From Acidobacteriota bacterium (GTDB taxonomy: Bacteria > Acidobacteriota > Vicinamibacteria > Fen-336), in assembly GCA_022340585.1 (NCBI GenBank), contig JAJDNS010000053.1, positions 1 through 64,000 of the forward strand: a stretch of 64,000 bases of DNA. The letters run 5' to 3'. A model generated the notes under the pieces. It searched no databases. It saw only the letters and a program-made list of their open reading frames with translations, and was not told where the DNA came from. Each line of letters opens with the position of its first letter. Position 1 is the first letter of the stretch. Shown piece after piece: positions 42,358 to 50,553 of the stretch. The position numbers and the translations under genes were made by a program.

Positions 42358-42400
42358 TGTCCCCCCGGGTTTCCCCCGGGTCTCAACCGATCGGCCGAGT

Positions 42401-42430
42401 CTGCCAAGGCATCCGGCCGCAGGCCGGTTC
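42401..42430. repeat. dispersed palindromic repeat, copy 3
   Basis: CTGCCAAGGCATCCGGCCGC and the following CAGGCCGG are almost identical to copy 1. The adjoining TCGGTCCTCGGAGG supplies the sulfatase Shine-Dalgarno sequence. Confidence 0.75.
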
Positions 42431-42446
42431 GGTCCTCGGAGGCACG

Positions 42447-43916
42447 ATGAGAACTCCCACGTCGCTTGCCGCAGCCGCCCTCGTCGGCCTGGCCGCGACG
42501 GCCCCCACCGCGTGCGTGACGGAGGGGCCGGCAGGCGTGGAGCCTCAACGCCGACCGAACATCATCTGGCTCATCGCCGAGGACCTCGGTCCCGAGCTCG
42601 GCAGCTACGGCCACCCCGAGGCGTACACCCCGAACCTGGATCGCCTGGCCTCGGAGGGCGTCCGCTACACGAGGGCCTACACCGTGGCCCCCGTGTGCTC
42701 GGTGAGCCGGTCCGCCTTCATGACCGGGATGCACGCCCTCGCGATCGACGCCCAGAACCATCGGTCCCACCGCGACCCGGGCGACGAGAACCCGCTCCCC
42801 GAGGGCGTGAGGCTGCTGACACACTGGCTGCGCGACGCCGGGTACTACAGCGTCAACCTGAAGGACCAGGAGAGCGGGATCGGGGGCAGCGGCAAGGACG
42901 ACTTCAACTTCAGCGTTGCCGGCCGGAAGTGGGACTCCTCGCGCTGGGCCGACCTCGCCACCCACCAGCCCTTCTATGCCCAGATCAGCTACAACACGAC
43001 CCACCGCATGGGGCGACGCCCGGACATCGCCTCCCGCATCGCCCGGCCCGCCGACCCGGCGAAGGTGCAGATCCCCCCCTACTACCCCGACCACGAGGTC
43101 ACCCGACGCGACTGGGCGACCTACCTCGACTCGATCCAGGAGATGGACGGGGAGGTGGGCGTCCTCCTCGATCGCCTGGAGGCCGACGGCCTGGCCGACA
43201 GCACGATCGTGGTCTTCATCGGGGACCACGGCCGGACGATGCTGCGGGGCAAGCAGTGGCCCTACGATTCCGGCCTGCACATCCCCATGCTGATCCGCTG
43301 GCCCCGGGGCTTTCCCGCTCCGGAGCAGATCGCCCCGGGCCGGGTCGACGACCGGCTGATCAGCGCCCTGGACCTGACCGCCACCACGCTCTGGGCGGCG
43401 GGGATCGAGCGCCCCGAGAAGATGCAGGGCCACACCTTCCTGGGCCCGGATGCGAGGGAGAACGAGTACATCTTCGCCTCGCGGGACCGGTGCGACGCCA
43501 CCGTCATGCGCGTCCGGTCGGTGCGCTCCCGTCGCTACCGGTACATCCGAAACCTCATGCCGCACGTGCCCTTCACCGCGCCCAACCTGTACAAGGAGAC
43601 GATGTACCCGGTCCTCGGGCTGATGAAGGAGCTCCACGCTGCGGGCCAGCTCACCCCGGCCCAGGAGGCGCTCATGGCCCCTCGCCGACCCGACGAGGAG
43701 CTCTACGACCTGGAGACCGACCCGTGGGAGATCCACAACCTCGCGGACTCCACCGACCCCGAGCACCAGCGGGTGAAGAAGGAGCTGGGTGTCGCCCTCG
43801 AGCGCTGGATGGAGCTTGTGGGTGACCACGACCGCGCCCCCGAGCCCGAGGCGCTGGTCGAGGAGATCCGCAGGAAGGACGAGGCCTTCTGGGCCACGTG
43901 GAGGCCGGCGTCGTAG
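42447..43916 (+). CDS. exported type I sulfatase
   Basis: This 489-aa protein has a signal peptide, possibly a lipoprotein (LAATAPTACVTEG). The alkaline-phosphatase-like sulfatase fold starts RPNIIWLIAEDLGPELGSYG, which holds the calcium-binding Asp residues. The formylglycine site is Cys84 in CSVSRSAFMTG, so a Cys-type enzyme needing FGE, with Val in place of the usual Pro of CxPSR. IGDHGR and GKQWPYDSGLHIPMLIRWP are also present. The arrangement resembles N-sulfoglucosamine-sulfohydrolase-like sulfatases. The ATG follows CGGAGG. The substrate is not identifiable. Confidence 0.92.
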   Translation: MRTPTSLAAAALVGLAATAPTACVTEGPAGVEPQRRPNIIWLIAEDLGPELGSYGHPEAYTPNLDRLASEGVRYTRAYTVAPVCSVSRSAFMTGMHALAIDAQNHRSHRDPGDENPLPEGVRLLTHWLRDAGYYSVNLKDQESGIGGSGKDDFNFSVAGRKWDSSRWADLATHQPFYAQISYNTTHRMGRRPDIASRIARPADPAKVQIPPYYPDHEVTRRDWATYLDSIQEMDGEVGVLLDRLEADGLADSTIVVFIGDHGRTMLRGKQWPYDSGLHIPMLIRWPRGFPAPEQIAPGRVDDRLISALDLTATTLWAAGIERPEKMQGHTFLGPDARENEYIFASRDRCDATVMRVRSVRSRRYRYIRNLMPHVPFTAPNLYKETMYPVLGLMKELHAAGQLTPAQEALMAPRRPDEELYDLETDPWEIHNLADSTDPEHQRVKKELGVALERWMELVGDHDRAPEPEALVEEIRRKDEAFWATWRPAS

Positions 43917-43978
43917 CATCCCCGAGCCGACACACTACCGGGAATCCCTGATATCGTTCCGCGACTGGAGGACTCACG

Positions 43979-44752
43979 ATGGTTCGACTGAAGCCTACCT
44001 GCCGTATCCTTCCGGCCGGCCTGCTCCTCACCGGCGGCCTCTGCCTCCTGCTCGCGGCCCCGGCCGGCGCCGGCGATCTGCCCGCGGCGGAGGACCTGTT
44101 CGCGAAGCATGCCGCCGCCATCGGCGGAGACGCGCTGGGCAAGGTGAAGAACATGGCGGCGGAGTTCACGTTCTCCATGCCCACCATGGGCGTCGAGACG
44201 AACGGGGAGGCCTACCTGGAGGTCCCCGACAAGACGTACTCGATGATCAGCCTGGCGGCGATGGGAAGCCCCGACTTCGAGTCCGGGGTCAACGGCGACA
44301 CCGCCTGGCAGAACAACCCCCAGATGGGCCTGCGTCTCCTCGACGGCAACGAGAGACGGATGGCGGTCCGGGGTGGATGGCTCGATCCCTTCTCCGGGTG
44401 GAAGGGGCTCTGGGAGAAGGCGGAGACCGTGGCCGAGGAGACACTGGGAGAGGCGGCCTGCTACAAGGTCGTCCTGACGCCGTCTGACGGTGAGCCCCTG
44501 ACCGCCTGGTTCGACAAGGACACCGGCCTCCTCGCCCAGGAGGAGCTCGCCATTCCCCAGATGGGCACGAGCATCGTGACGAAGTTCAGCGACTACCGCG
44601 AGGTCGACGGGGTGAAGACCGCTCACCTGATCGAGCAGGAGGGGCCGATGCCCTTCACCGTCGAGTACACCGTCGTGCGGTACAACGTCAACGACATCCC
44701 GGAGGGCACCTTCGACGTCCCCCCGGGGATCAAGGACATGGCCGCCAAGTAG
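43979..44752 (+). CDS. LolA-like outer-membrane-lipoprotein-sorting family protein, paralogue 1
   Basis: This 257-aa exported protein has a signal peptide (LLLTGGLCLLLAAPAGAG). The mature part starts LPAAEDLFAKHAAAIGGDAL and has the incomplete beta-barrel pattern of LolA/LppX-type lipid carriers, with NGDTAWQNNPQMGLRLLDG, ACYKVVLTPSDGEP and KFSDYREVDGVKTAHLIEQEG. The family carries lipids or lipoproteins across the periplasm; this subfamily is otherwise uncharacterised. GGAGGA precedes the start. A close tandem paralogue follows after 42 bp. Confidence 0.85.
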   Translation: MVRLKPTCRILPAGLLLTGGLCLLLAAPAGAGDLPAAEDLFAKHAAAIGGDALGKVKNMAAEFTFSMPTMGVETNGEAYLEVPDKTYSMISLAAMGSPDFESGVNGDTAWQNNPQMGLRLLDGNERRMAVRGGWLDPFSGWKGLWEKAETVAEETLGEAACYKVVLTPSDGEPLTAWFDKDTGLLAQEELAIPQMGTSIVTKFSDYREVDGVKTAHLIEQEGPMPFTVEYTVVRYNVNDIPEGTFDVPPGIKDMAAK

Positions 44753-44794
44753 ACCGTCGGCGCTGACGGCGTCGCTTCGCCTGGAGGATCTGTG

Positions 44795-45562
44795 ATGATT
44801 CGACTGAAGCCCACCCCCGGTCATTCCCGTGCCGGTCTGCTCCTCGGCCTCGGCCTCACCCTCGCCGTCCCGGCCACGGGCGGCGACCTGCCGCCGGCCG
44901 AGGAGATCTTCGCGAAGTACACCGCGGCGGTCGGGGGAGATGCTCTCGACAAGGTCAAGAACGTCGCGGCGGAGTACACGTTCTCAATGCCGACCATGGG
45001 CGTCGAGACGACGGGCAAGACCTGGATCGAGGCCCCCGACAAGAGCTACACCCGGATCAGCCTGGCGGCCATGGGCGGCGCCGACTGGGAGGACGGGGTC
45101 AACGGCGACATCGCCTGGCAGAACAACCCCCAGATGGGCTTCCGGCTCCTCGACGGCATCGAGAAGACGATGGCCCTGCAGAAGACACGCCTCGACGCCT
45201 TCGCCAACTGGAAGGACCTCTGGGAGGCCGCCGAGACCGTCGGCGAGGAGACCATCGGCGAGGCGGCCTGCTACAAGGTCGCCCTGACCTCTCCGGGCGG
45301 TGAGACCGTGACCGCCTACTTCGACGTGGAGACGGGGCTGCTTCTCCAGCAGGAGGTCCCGGTGCCGCAGATGGGAGCGACCGTCGTGGCCAAGCTCAGC
45401 GACTTCCGGGAGGTCGATGGAGTGACGATTCCCCACTTCATCGAACAGGAGGGGCCGATGCCGATCATCATCGAGTACACCAGCCTGCGGATCAACGTCG
45501 ACGACATCCCGGGGGGAACGTTCGAGGTCCCCCAGGCGATCAAGGACATGGCGGCCGAGTAG
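44795..45562 (+). CDS. LolA-like family protein, paralogue 2
   Basis: This 255-aa protein matches its upstream neighbour along its whole length (for example TFSMPTMGVET, NGDxAWQNNPQMG, GEAACYKV and IEQEGPMP are shared), the result of a tandem gene duplication. It has a signal peptide ending LAVPATGG. The ATG after GGAGGATCTGTG is preferred over the GTG one codon earlier. Differences cluster in the hydrophobic-pocket strands, which may change the ligand. It has no other obvious operon partner. Confidence 0.85.
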   Translation: MIRLKPTPGHSRAGLLLGLGLTLAVPATGGDLPPAEEIFAKYTAAVGGDALDKVKNVAAEYTFSMPTMGVETTGKTWIEAPDKSYTRISLAAMGGADWEDGVNGDIAWQNNPQMGFRLLDGIEKTMALQKTRLDAFANWKDLWEAAETVGEETIGEAACYKVALTSPGGETVTAYFDVETGLLLQQEVPVPQMGATVVAKLSDFREVDGVTIPHFIEQEGPMPIIIEYTSLRINVDDIPGGTFEVPQAIKDMAAE

Positions 45563-45580
45563 GGCTCCGCAATCCGGCCA

Positions 45581-45643
45581 GGGACCAGATCGCCATGGCG
45601 GGATCGTGTCGCTGGCGAAGGCCGCCAGCCAGTTCGGTTCTTC
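45581..45643. repeat. dispersed palindromic repeat, copy 4 (diverged)
   Basis: AGATCGCCATGGCGGGATCG and the following TGTC match copy 2 closely, but the hairpin arm has decayed (GGACCAGATC), and the GC palindrome is replaced by AGGCCGCCAGCCAG before TTCGGTTCTTC. It lies between two convergent genes, like copy 2. Confidence 0.5.
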
Positions 45644-45744
45644 GTGTGTGACGATCGTCTGCTCCTGCGTTTCTCGGGGATTCAGGTCGTCGCCCAACCT
45701 TACCGGGTGCTCAGGGCATGCTTTCAGGCGCGCGGCTGGCTGCG

Positions 45745-46821
45745 TCAGACGATTCGAATCGAGTGGCTCTTCACCGCGAGCCACACATCGCGGCCCGGCG
45801 CAAGATCGAGGGCAGCCACGGCGGCGGGAGTGACGCGGGCCATCAGCTCACCGCCGCCGTTCCCGAGGGCGCCGCGGAGGACGACGTCGGGACCGGTGCG
45901 CTCGAGGGCGACGATCCGGGCCGGGTAGACGTTTCGGGCGGAGAGCCCTTCGACCGGCGCCCTGCAGACGAGGATGTCCTCCGAGCGGACGGCGAGTGTG
46001 ACCGCCGCCCCCACCCCTCGATCCGCGGCCAGGGTGATGGAGACATCGAAGCCCGCGTTGGTCCGGACGCGGGTGATGCCGCCGGCGGTGTCGTGGGTGA
46101 CCACGTGTCCGGGCAGGAGGTTCTCGATGCCGGCTTCGGCCTCCCCCACGACCGCGGGGGACGAGAGCAGCGCGCGCGGCTCGCCTTCCGCCTCCACTCG
46201 GCCGCCGTGGAGCACGACCAGGTGGGAGGCCACGGCCAGGGCCTCGCCCACGTTGTGGGTGACGTAGAGACACGGCAGCGTCCACTCGTCGCGGACTCGC
46301 AGGAGCCAGGGCAGGATCCGCTCGCGCAACCCGGGATCGAGCGCGGCCAGCGGCTCGTCCAGCAGAAGGAGCCGGGGACGGATGGCGAGGGCGCGGGCCA
46401 GGGCCACCCGCTGCCTCTCGCCTCCCGAGAGTAGCCGGGGGCTCCGGGACAGAAGCGGACGGATCTCCAGGGTGTCGATCGCGGCCTCCACGGCTTCGGC
46501 GTCCGACCGCGATCCGAAGCGCACGTTCTCGACCACCGAGAGGTGGGGGAACAGACCGGCATCCTGCGGCACGTAGCCCACCCGCCGTCGCTCGGGAGGC
46601 AGTGCGACTCCGCCCGCGCTGTCGAGCAGGACGTCGGGCCCGACCACCACCCGTCCGCGAGCCCGGCGCCGCAGGCCCGCGATGGCCTCGAGGAGGGACG
46701 TCTTGCCGGCTCCGGAGGGTCCCATGACCGCAGTCACACCGCCCGGGAGCTGCGTCTTCACTCGCAGGGTGAACCCGGGCAGGTCGATGGCGAGGTCGAC
46801 GTCGAGGGCGCGCGTGCTCAT
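45745..46821 (-). CDS. modC: molybdate ABC transporter ATP-binding protein
   Basis: This 358-aa protein energises molybdate import at the inner membrane. It has Walker A GPSGAGKTS, signature LSGGERQRVALARAL, Walker B LLLLDEPLAALD and the switch His in YVTHN. The C-terminal third carries a TOBE-type molybdate-sensing domain ending LAVKSHSIRIV. Its ATG overlaps the modB stop (ATGA). It is the last gene of modABC. ATPases for sulfate or thiosulfate look similar, but the modA and modB neighbours decide the assignment. Confidence 0.92.
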   Translation of the reverse strand: MSTRALDVDLAIDLPGFTLRVKTQLPGGVTAVMGPSGAGKTSLLEAIAGLRRRARGRVVVGPDVLLDSAGGVALPPERRRVGYVPQDAGLFPHLSVVENVRFGSRSDAEAVEAAIDTLEIRPLLSRSPRLLSGGERQRVALARALAIRPRLLLLDEPLAALDPGLRERILPWLLRVRDEWTLPCLYVTHNVGEALAVASHLVVLHGGRVEAEGEPRALLSSPAVVGEAEAGIENLLPGHVVTHDTAGGITRVRTNAGFDVSITLAADRGVGAAVTLAVRSEDILVCRAPVEGLSARNVYPARIVALERTGPDVVLRGALGNGGGELMARVTPAAVAALDLAPGRDVWLAVKSHSIRIV

Positions 46822-47495
46822 GTCTCGTCCCCGCGCACCCGGCGGCGGACGATCCACTCCGTCGTCCAGAGGGCCACGAAGGACAGGCCCACCGTCACCG
46901 CGGCGAGACCCAACGCTCGATCGTCTCGGCCGATCTGCACGTCGTGAAAGATGGCGAGGGCCAGGGTCTGGGTGCGGCCGGGGATGTTCCCCGCGACCAT
47001 GATCGTCGCCCCGAACTCGCCGAGGGCCCGCGAGAACGCCAGGACGGTTCCGGCCAGAACGCCGCGCCGGGCGAGGGGAAGGGTGATGCGGAAGAAGGCG
47101 GCGACCGGTCCCGCTCCGAGGGTGCGGGCCAGTCCGACGAGGCGGGGGTCGACCTCCTCGAACGCGGTCCGGGCCGAGCGGACGAGAAGCGGGAACGCCA
47201 TGACCGCGGTGGCGAGCACGACCGCCTTCCAGGTGAAGACGATCTCGATGCCCCGCTCCGCCAGCCAGACGCCGAACGGACGGTTCCGGGCGAGAAGCTC
47301 GAGGAGAAGAAAGCCGACCACCGTCGGCGGAAGGACGAGGGGCAACGAGAGGAAGGTGTCGAGGGCGCCCTTTCCCGGTCCCTGGTAGCGCGCGAGGAGG
47401 AATGCTGCCGCCACCCCGGGAATGAGAATGACGGCGGTGGCGAGGGCCGCCATCTCGACGGTGAAGACGACGATCCGCAGCTCCTCCGCGCCCAA
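46818..47495 (-). CDS. modB: molybdate ABC transporter permease
   Basis: This 225-aa inner-membrane permease has five to six helices and the EAA-type loop ARTLGAGPVAAFFRITLPLARRG. ALDTFLSLPLVLPPTVVGF is the ModB family block. The TTG start, 5 bp after the modA stop, gives the usual ModB length; the next ATG (residue 16) would cut into the first helix. The ribosome site is weak. It lies between modA and modC in the usual order. Confidence 0.9.
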   Translation of the reverse strand: MGAEELRIVVFTVEMAALATAVILIPGVAAAFLLARYQGPGKGALDTFLSLPLVLPPTVVGFLLLELLARNRPFGVWLAERGIEIVFTWKAVVLATAVMAFPLLVRSARTAFEEVDPRLVGLARTLGAGPVAAFFRITLPLARRGVLAGTVLAFSRALGEFGATIMVAGNIPGRTQTLALAIFHDVQIGRDDRALGLAAVTVGLSFVALWTTEWIVRRRVRGDET

Positions 47496-47500
47496 GATCG

Positions 47501-48280
47501 CTACCGTCCGTCGAGGGGCTCGAAGCCGAGCCGGGTGAAGACGGCCCGCGCGTCCGGGGATTGCAGGTATTCGAGGAAGGGGAGCGCCGAGGAGGATCTC
47601 GAGGAGGCGATCACGGCGGCCGGATAGACGATGCGCGGGGCCTGTTCGGCGGGGACCTCGAAGGCAACACGAGCGCGCTGGGCGATGGCCACGTCGCTGC
47701 GATAGACAATCCCCGCCTCGGCCGCCCCTGACTCCACCGCGGCCAGGGCCGCCCGCACGTCGAGGGTGGGAACCACGCGGTCGCGCAGGCGCTCCCACAG
47801 CCCGCGGCCCTCGAGCCACTGGCGGGCGTATATGCCGGCGGGGACCGCTTCGGGGTCTCCGAGGGCGAGGCGACGCGCGCGCTCCAGGTCCCGGGGTTGC
47901 GTCACGACGAGGTCCGAGGCGGCGCCCACGACGACGACGAGGCGGTTCGACAGCAGGCTCAGCCGGTCGGCCGACCGGACCAGGCCCACCTGCTCGAGCT
48001 CGTCCATCCGGGCGATGTTGGCGGAGACGAAGACGTCGGCCGGCGCCCCGGCCCGGATCTGGCGGGCGAGGGCGTTGGACCCCGCGAAGCTGAAGAGGAC
48101 TCGCACTCCGGTGCGCGCCTCGAAGCCGGCTCCGATCTCACCCAGGGCGTCGGTGAGGCTGGCCGCCGCGAACACCAGCAGCTCCGGGCGGGAATGGGTC
48201 GCAGGTCCCGGGCTCTCCGCCGCCGTCGCCGCGGTGAGGGCCGTGACCGCGAGGGTGACGATCGGCGCGATTGCTCGCAT
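47501..48280 (-). CDS. modA: molybdate-binding periplasmic protein
   Basis: This 259-aa substrate-binding protein has a signal peptide (IAPIVTLAVTALTAATAA). The family blocks are VFAAASLTDALGEI, FSFAGSNALARQIRAGAPADVFVSA and AAVESGAAEAGIVYRSD; the Ser residues in the first two contact molybdate. It delivers molybdate to ModBC. It starts 3 bp after the homoserine dehydrogenase stop, so it is probably transcribed from that gene's promoter. Confidence 0.93.
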   Translation of the reverse strand: MRAIAPIVTLAVTALTAATAAESPGPATHSRPELLVFAAASLTDALGEIGAGFEARTGVRVLFSFAGSNALARQIRAGAPADVFVSANIARMDELEQVGLVRSADRLSLLSNRLVVVVGAASDLVVTQPRDLERARRLALGDPEAVPAGIYARQWLEGRGLWERLRDRVVPTLDVRAALAAVESGAAEAGIVYRSDVAIAQRARVAFEVPAEQAPRIVYPAAVIASSRSSSALPFLEYLQSPDARAVFTRLGFEPLDGR

Positions 48281-48283
48281 GTC

Positions 48284-49312
48284 TCAGGGCTCTCGGACGA
48301 TCCGCAGGAGGTCGGAGAGGAGGCCGTAGGCGGTCTGGTCGACGGTCGACCCGCGCTCCACGATGCCGATCTCGCCCATGAGATCGGTCTCGACCATGAG
48401 GACGTTGTCGGCGCCAGCGCCGACCAGCGGATCGCCCAGCGGCACACGTTCGGGACGGACTCTCACCCGCACCATCCCCCCCCTGCGCTCGCCGCGGACG
48501 ACGAGCCTGACCCGCGCGCCCTCGCGGAGGGCGCGACGCACCTCTCCGGCGGTCAGCCTCCCCATGCCTCGACGGCTCACGGCGCGGGGCGCCACCGTCG
48601 CCCCCATGAGAGCGGCGGCGAGGGCGCACCCCTTGACCGCGGCGTCCCAGCCGTCCACATCGTTCCGGGGATCCGCCTCGGCGATGCCGAGGGCCTGGGC
48701 CTCGGCCAGCGCCGCGTCGGCGCTCAGCCCCTCCTCCATCCGGGAGAGGATGAGGTTGGTGGTGCTGTTGAGCGTTCCCCGGAACCCGATCACCTGGCAA
48801 CCGGCGAGACAGCGCTCGACCAGGTTGAACACCGGCGTCCCGTCCATGACCGCGCTCTCGTGCAGGAAGAACCGGCCCTTCCTCCGGGCCAGGGCCACGA
48901 GGGCTCCGCGGGCGAACGCGACCGGCCCCTTGTTCGCGGTGACGACGTGCAGGCCGCGGTTGAGGGCCTGGCGCACGTGGGAGATCGCAGGCTCGCCGTG
49001 CCGGGGGTCGAGGGTGCTGATCTCGACCAGCACGTCGGCTGGCACCCGGGCAATGAGCTGGCGCACGCTGCCCGGCTGCCGACCGCGGCCGAGACCCTCG
49101 AGAGATCGGCCGGACTCGACGAGGCGCCGCGCCCGGTAGAGGGCGAGCCCGTTCGGATCGATGGCGAGGCCGTGCCGCGCAGTGGCGATTCCGGTGACCC
49201 GCACCTTCACGCCGGCCGCGCGAAGGGCTCGGGCGTACGAGCCCCGCAGCTCCTGCGCGAAGCAGCGCCCCACGTTGCCGAAGCCCACCAGGGCGAGACG
49301 GATATCCTTCAT
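48284..49312 (-). CDS. hom: homoserine dehydrogenase
   Basis: This 342-aa enzyme reduces aspartate semialdehyde to homoserine. It has the Rossmann motif LVGFGNVGRCFA, the NADP-binding VTANKGPVA, and the catalytic region LNSTTNLILSRMEEG with EADPRNDVDGWDAAVK. There is no C-terminal ACT domain, so no classical threonine feedback site. TAGAAT lies 10 nt before the ATG, with no clear ribosome site. Its pairing with modABC 3 bp downstream is unusual, as no other threonine/methionine gene is present. Confidence 0.93.
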   Translation of the reverse strand: MKDIRLALVGFGNVGRCFAQELRGSYARALRAAGVKVRVTGIATARHGLAIDPNGLALYRARRLVESGRSLEGLGRGRQPGSVRQLIARVPADVLVEISTLDPRHGEPAISHVRQALNRGLHVVTANKGPVAFARGALVALARRKGRFFLHESAVMDGTPVFNLVERCLAGCQVIGFRGTLNSTTNLILSRMEEGLSADAALAEAQALGIAEADPRNDVDGWDAAVKGCALAAALMGATVAPRAVSRRGMGRLTAGEVRRALREGARVRLVVRGERRGGMVRVRVRPERVPLGDPLVGAGADNVLMVETDLMGEIGIVERGSTVDQTAYGLLSDLLRIVREP

Positions 49313-49372
49313 GGTGGGCTCGATTCTATTCGGTCCCGGGGGACGAGGCGGGGTCCAGCTGCGTTCTCGGCG

Positions 49373-49999
49373 CTATCGGCCCCAGAGCTCCTTCAGCCGG
49401 CGGTCGCGACCACAGCCGGTGCGGTACGAGTGGTAGCGTAGGAAGTTCTTCTTGTAGAAGTTCTGGTGGTACTCCTCGGCCGGATAGAACGCGTCGAGGG
49501 GCGTGATCTGGGTGACGACCTTCCCGGGCAGCAAACCTGATTCCTCGAGGCGCTGCTTCGAGGCCTCGGCGGCGGCCTTTTGCTCCGTCCCCTCGTAGAA
49601 GATGCCCGTCCGGTACTGGCTTCCCCGGTCGCAGAACTGTCCTCCCCCGTCGAGGGGGTCGACGTTGCGCCAGAACACCTCGAGAAGCTGCTCGTACGTG
49701 ACCTTCCCGGGGTCGTAGACGACCTGGATGGCCTCGGCGTGCCCGGTCACCCCGGACGACACCTGCTGGTAGCTCGGGTTCTTCACGCTTCCGCCAGCGT
49801 AGCCCGAGGTCGTCGAGATCACCCCGGGGACCTCGTCGAAGGGCGCCTCCATGCACCAGAAGCACCCCCCGGCGAAGGTGGCGCGGGCGGTCTGCTCGGG
49901 CGGCGCCTCCACGGGTTCCGCCCCCGAATTCGGGTCGGCCAGGAGTGAGAGGGCGCCGAGTCCCAGGCCCACGGCGAGAAACAGCAGTCGCAGCTTCAT
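49373..49999 (-). CDS. msrA: exported peptide-methionine (S)-S-oxide reductase
   Basis: This 208-aa enzyme repairs oxidised methionine. A signal peptide (LLFLAVGLGLGALSLLA) places it outside the cytoplasm, unlike most MsrA. The catalytic Cys46 is in GGCFWCMEAPF; GYAGG, GHAEAIQVVYDP and GSQYRTGIFY complete the family pattern. Extra cysteines (Cys49, GQFCDRG and RTGCG near the C-terminus) are candidates for resolving disulfides, which would need a periplasmic reductant. GGAG lies before the start. It is downstream of the Rrf2 regulator after 72 bp. Confidence 0.93.
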   Translation of the reverse strand: MKLRLLFLAVGLGLGALSLLADPNSGAEPVEAPPEQTARATFAGGCFWCMEAPFDEVPGVISTTSGYAGGSVKNPSYQQVSSGVTGHAEAIQVVYDPGKVTYEQLLEVFWRNVDPLDGGGQFCDRGSQYRTGIFYEGTEQKAAAEASKQRLEESGLLPGKVVTQITPLDAFYPAEEYHQNFYKKNFLRYHSYRTGCGRDRRLKELWGR

Positions 50000-50071
50000 G
50001 TTCGGCTCCGTTTTCGAGTCCTCAATTCACAACGGCCAGTGGGTCCGAAATATTCCCACGGGGGGACCGGG

Positions 50072-50551
50072 CTACGAGAGCCGTCGGGTGACGGGGAGAG
50101 GCACCGCACGGGGATGGATGGAGCCGGCCACGTCGTGCTCGCTGGCGAGGAGGCTCTGCAGGGTGAGCTCCCCGAGAGCGGCATCCACCGCGGCCTGAAG
50201 GTGTCGAAGGACCGGACGAATCGAGCAGTCGGAGGTATTGAGGCAGGAGCTCTCGAGTCCGGCGTGCCGATCGCAGAAGCTGGCGTCGAACAGCTTCCCC
50301 CCGAGGGCATTCACCACGTCGAGCACCCGTACCTCGGAGGCCGGCCGCGCCAGGCTGTAGCCCCCGGCCTTGCCCCGGGTGGAGCGCACGAGCTCCGCCC
50401 GCCGGAGCAGCCGCATGATCTTGGCCACGTTGGGCGCGGAGATCCCCTCGCGGTCGCTCACCTCCGCGATCGTGAGGCTCGCCCCGTCGCCGACGCGGGC
50501 GATCTGCAGCAGACAGCGCAGGCCGTACTCCTCCTGTGAGCTCAGCTTCAT
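50072..50551 (-). CDS. Rrf2-family Fe-S-type regulator at the end of the suf operon
   Basis: This 159-aa protein has a winged-helix DNA-binding domain (residues 1-70: YGLRCLLQIARVG, NVAKIMRLLRRAELVRSTRGKAGGYSLAR). Three cysteines in CDRHAGLESSCLNTSDC (C-x9-C-x5-C) correspond to the Fe-S ligands of IscR/SufR-like members. It probably senses cluster status and represses suf. It begins 2 bp after sufT and is the last gene of sufCDSUT. The C-terminal tail extends beyond the typical length of about 140 aa. Confidence 0.88.
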   Translation of the reverse strand: MKLSSQEEYGLRCLLQIARVGDGASLTIAEVSDREGISAPNVAKIMRLLRRAELVRSTRGKAGGYSLARPASEVRVLDVVNALGGKLFDASFCDRHAGLESSCLNTSDCSIRPVLRHLQAAVDAALGELTLQSLLASEHDVAGSIHPRAVPLPVTRRLS

Positions 50552-50553
50552 CT

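Larger units (their letters stand above)
42118..42446. other. intergenic region before the sulfatase
   Basis: No gene is seen. It holds a perfect hairpin (42335-42357), a CCCGGG-rich inverted repeat (about 42364-42380) and the third copy of the dispersed palindrome, which ends directly at the sulfatase ribosome site. Confidence 0.7.

Noticed and set aside
45748-45764. GATTCGAATC resembling a tRNA T-loop
   Set aside because: No acceptor or anticodon stem can be built around it; it encodes the end of modC.
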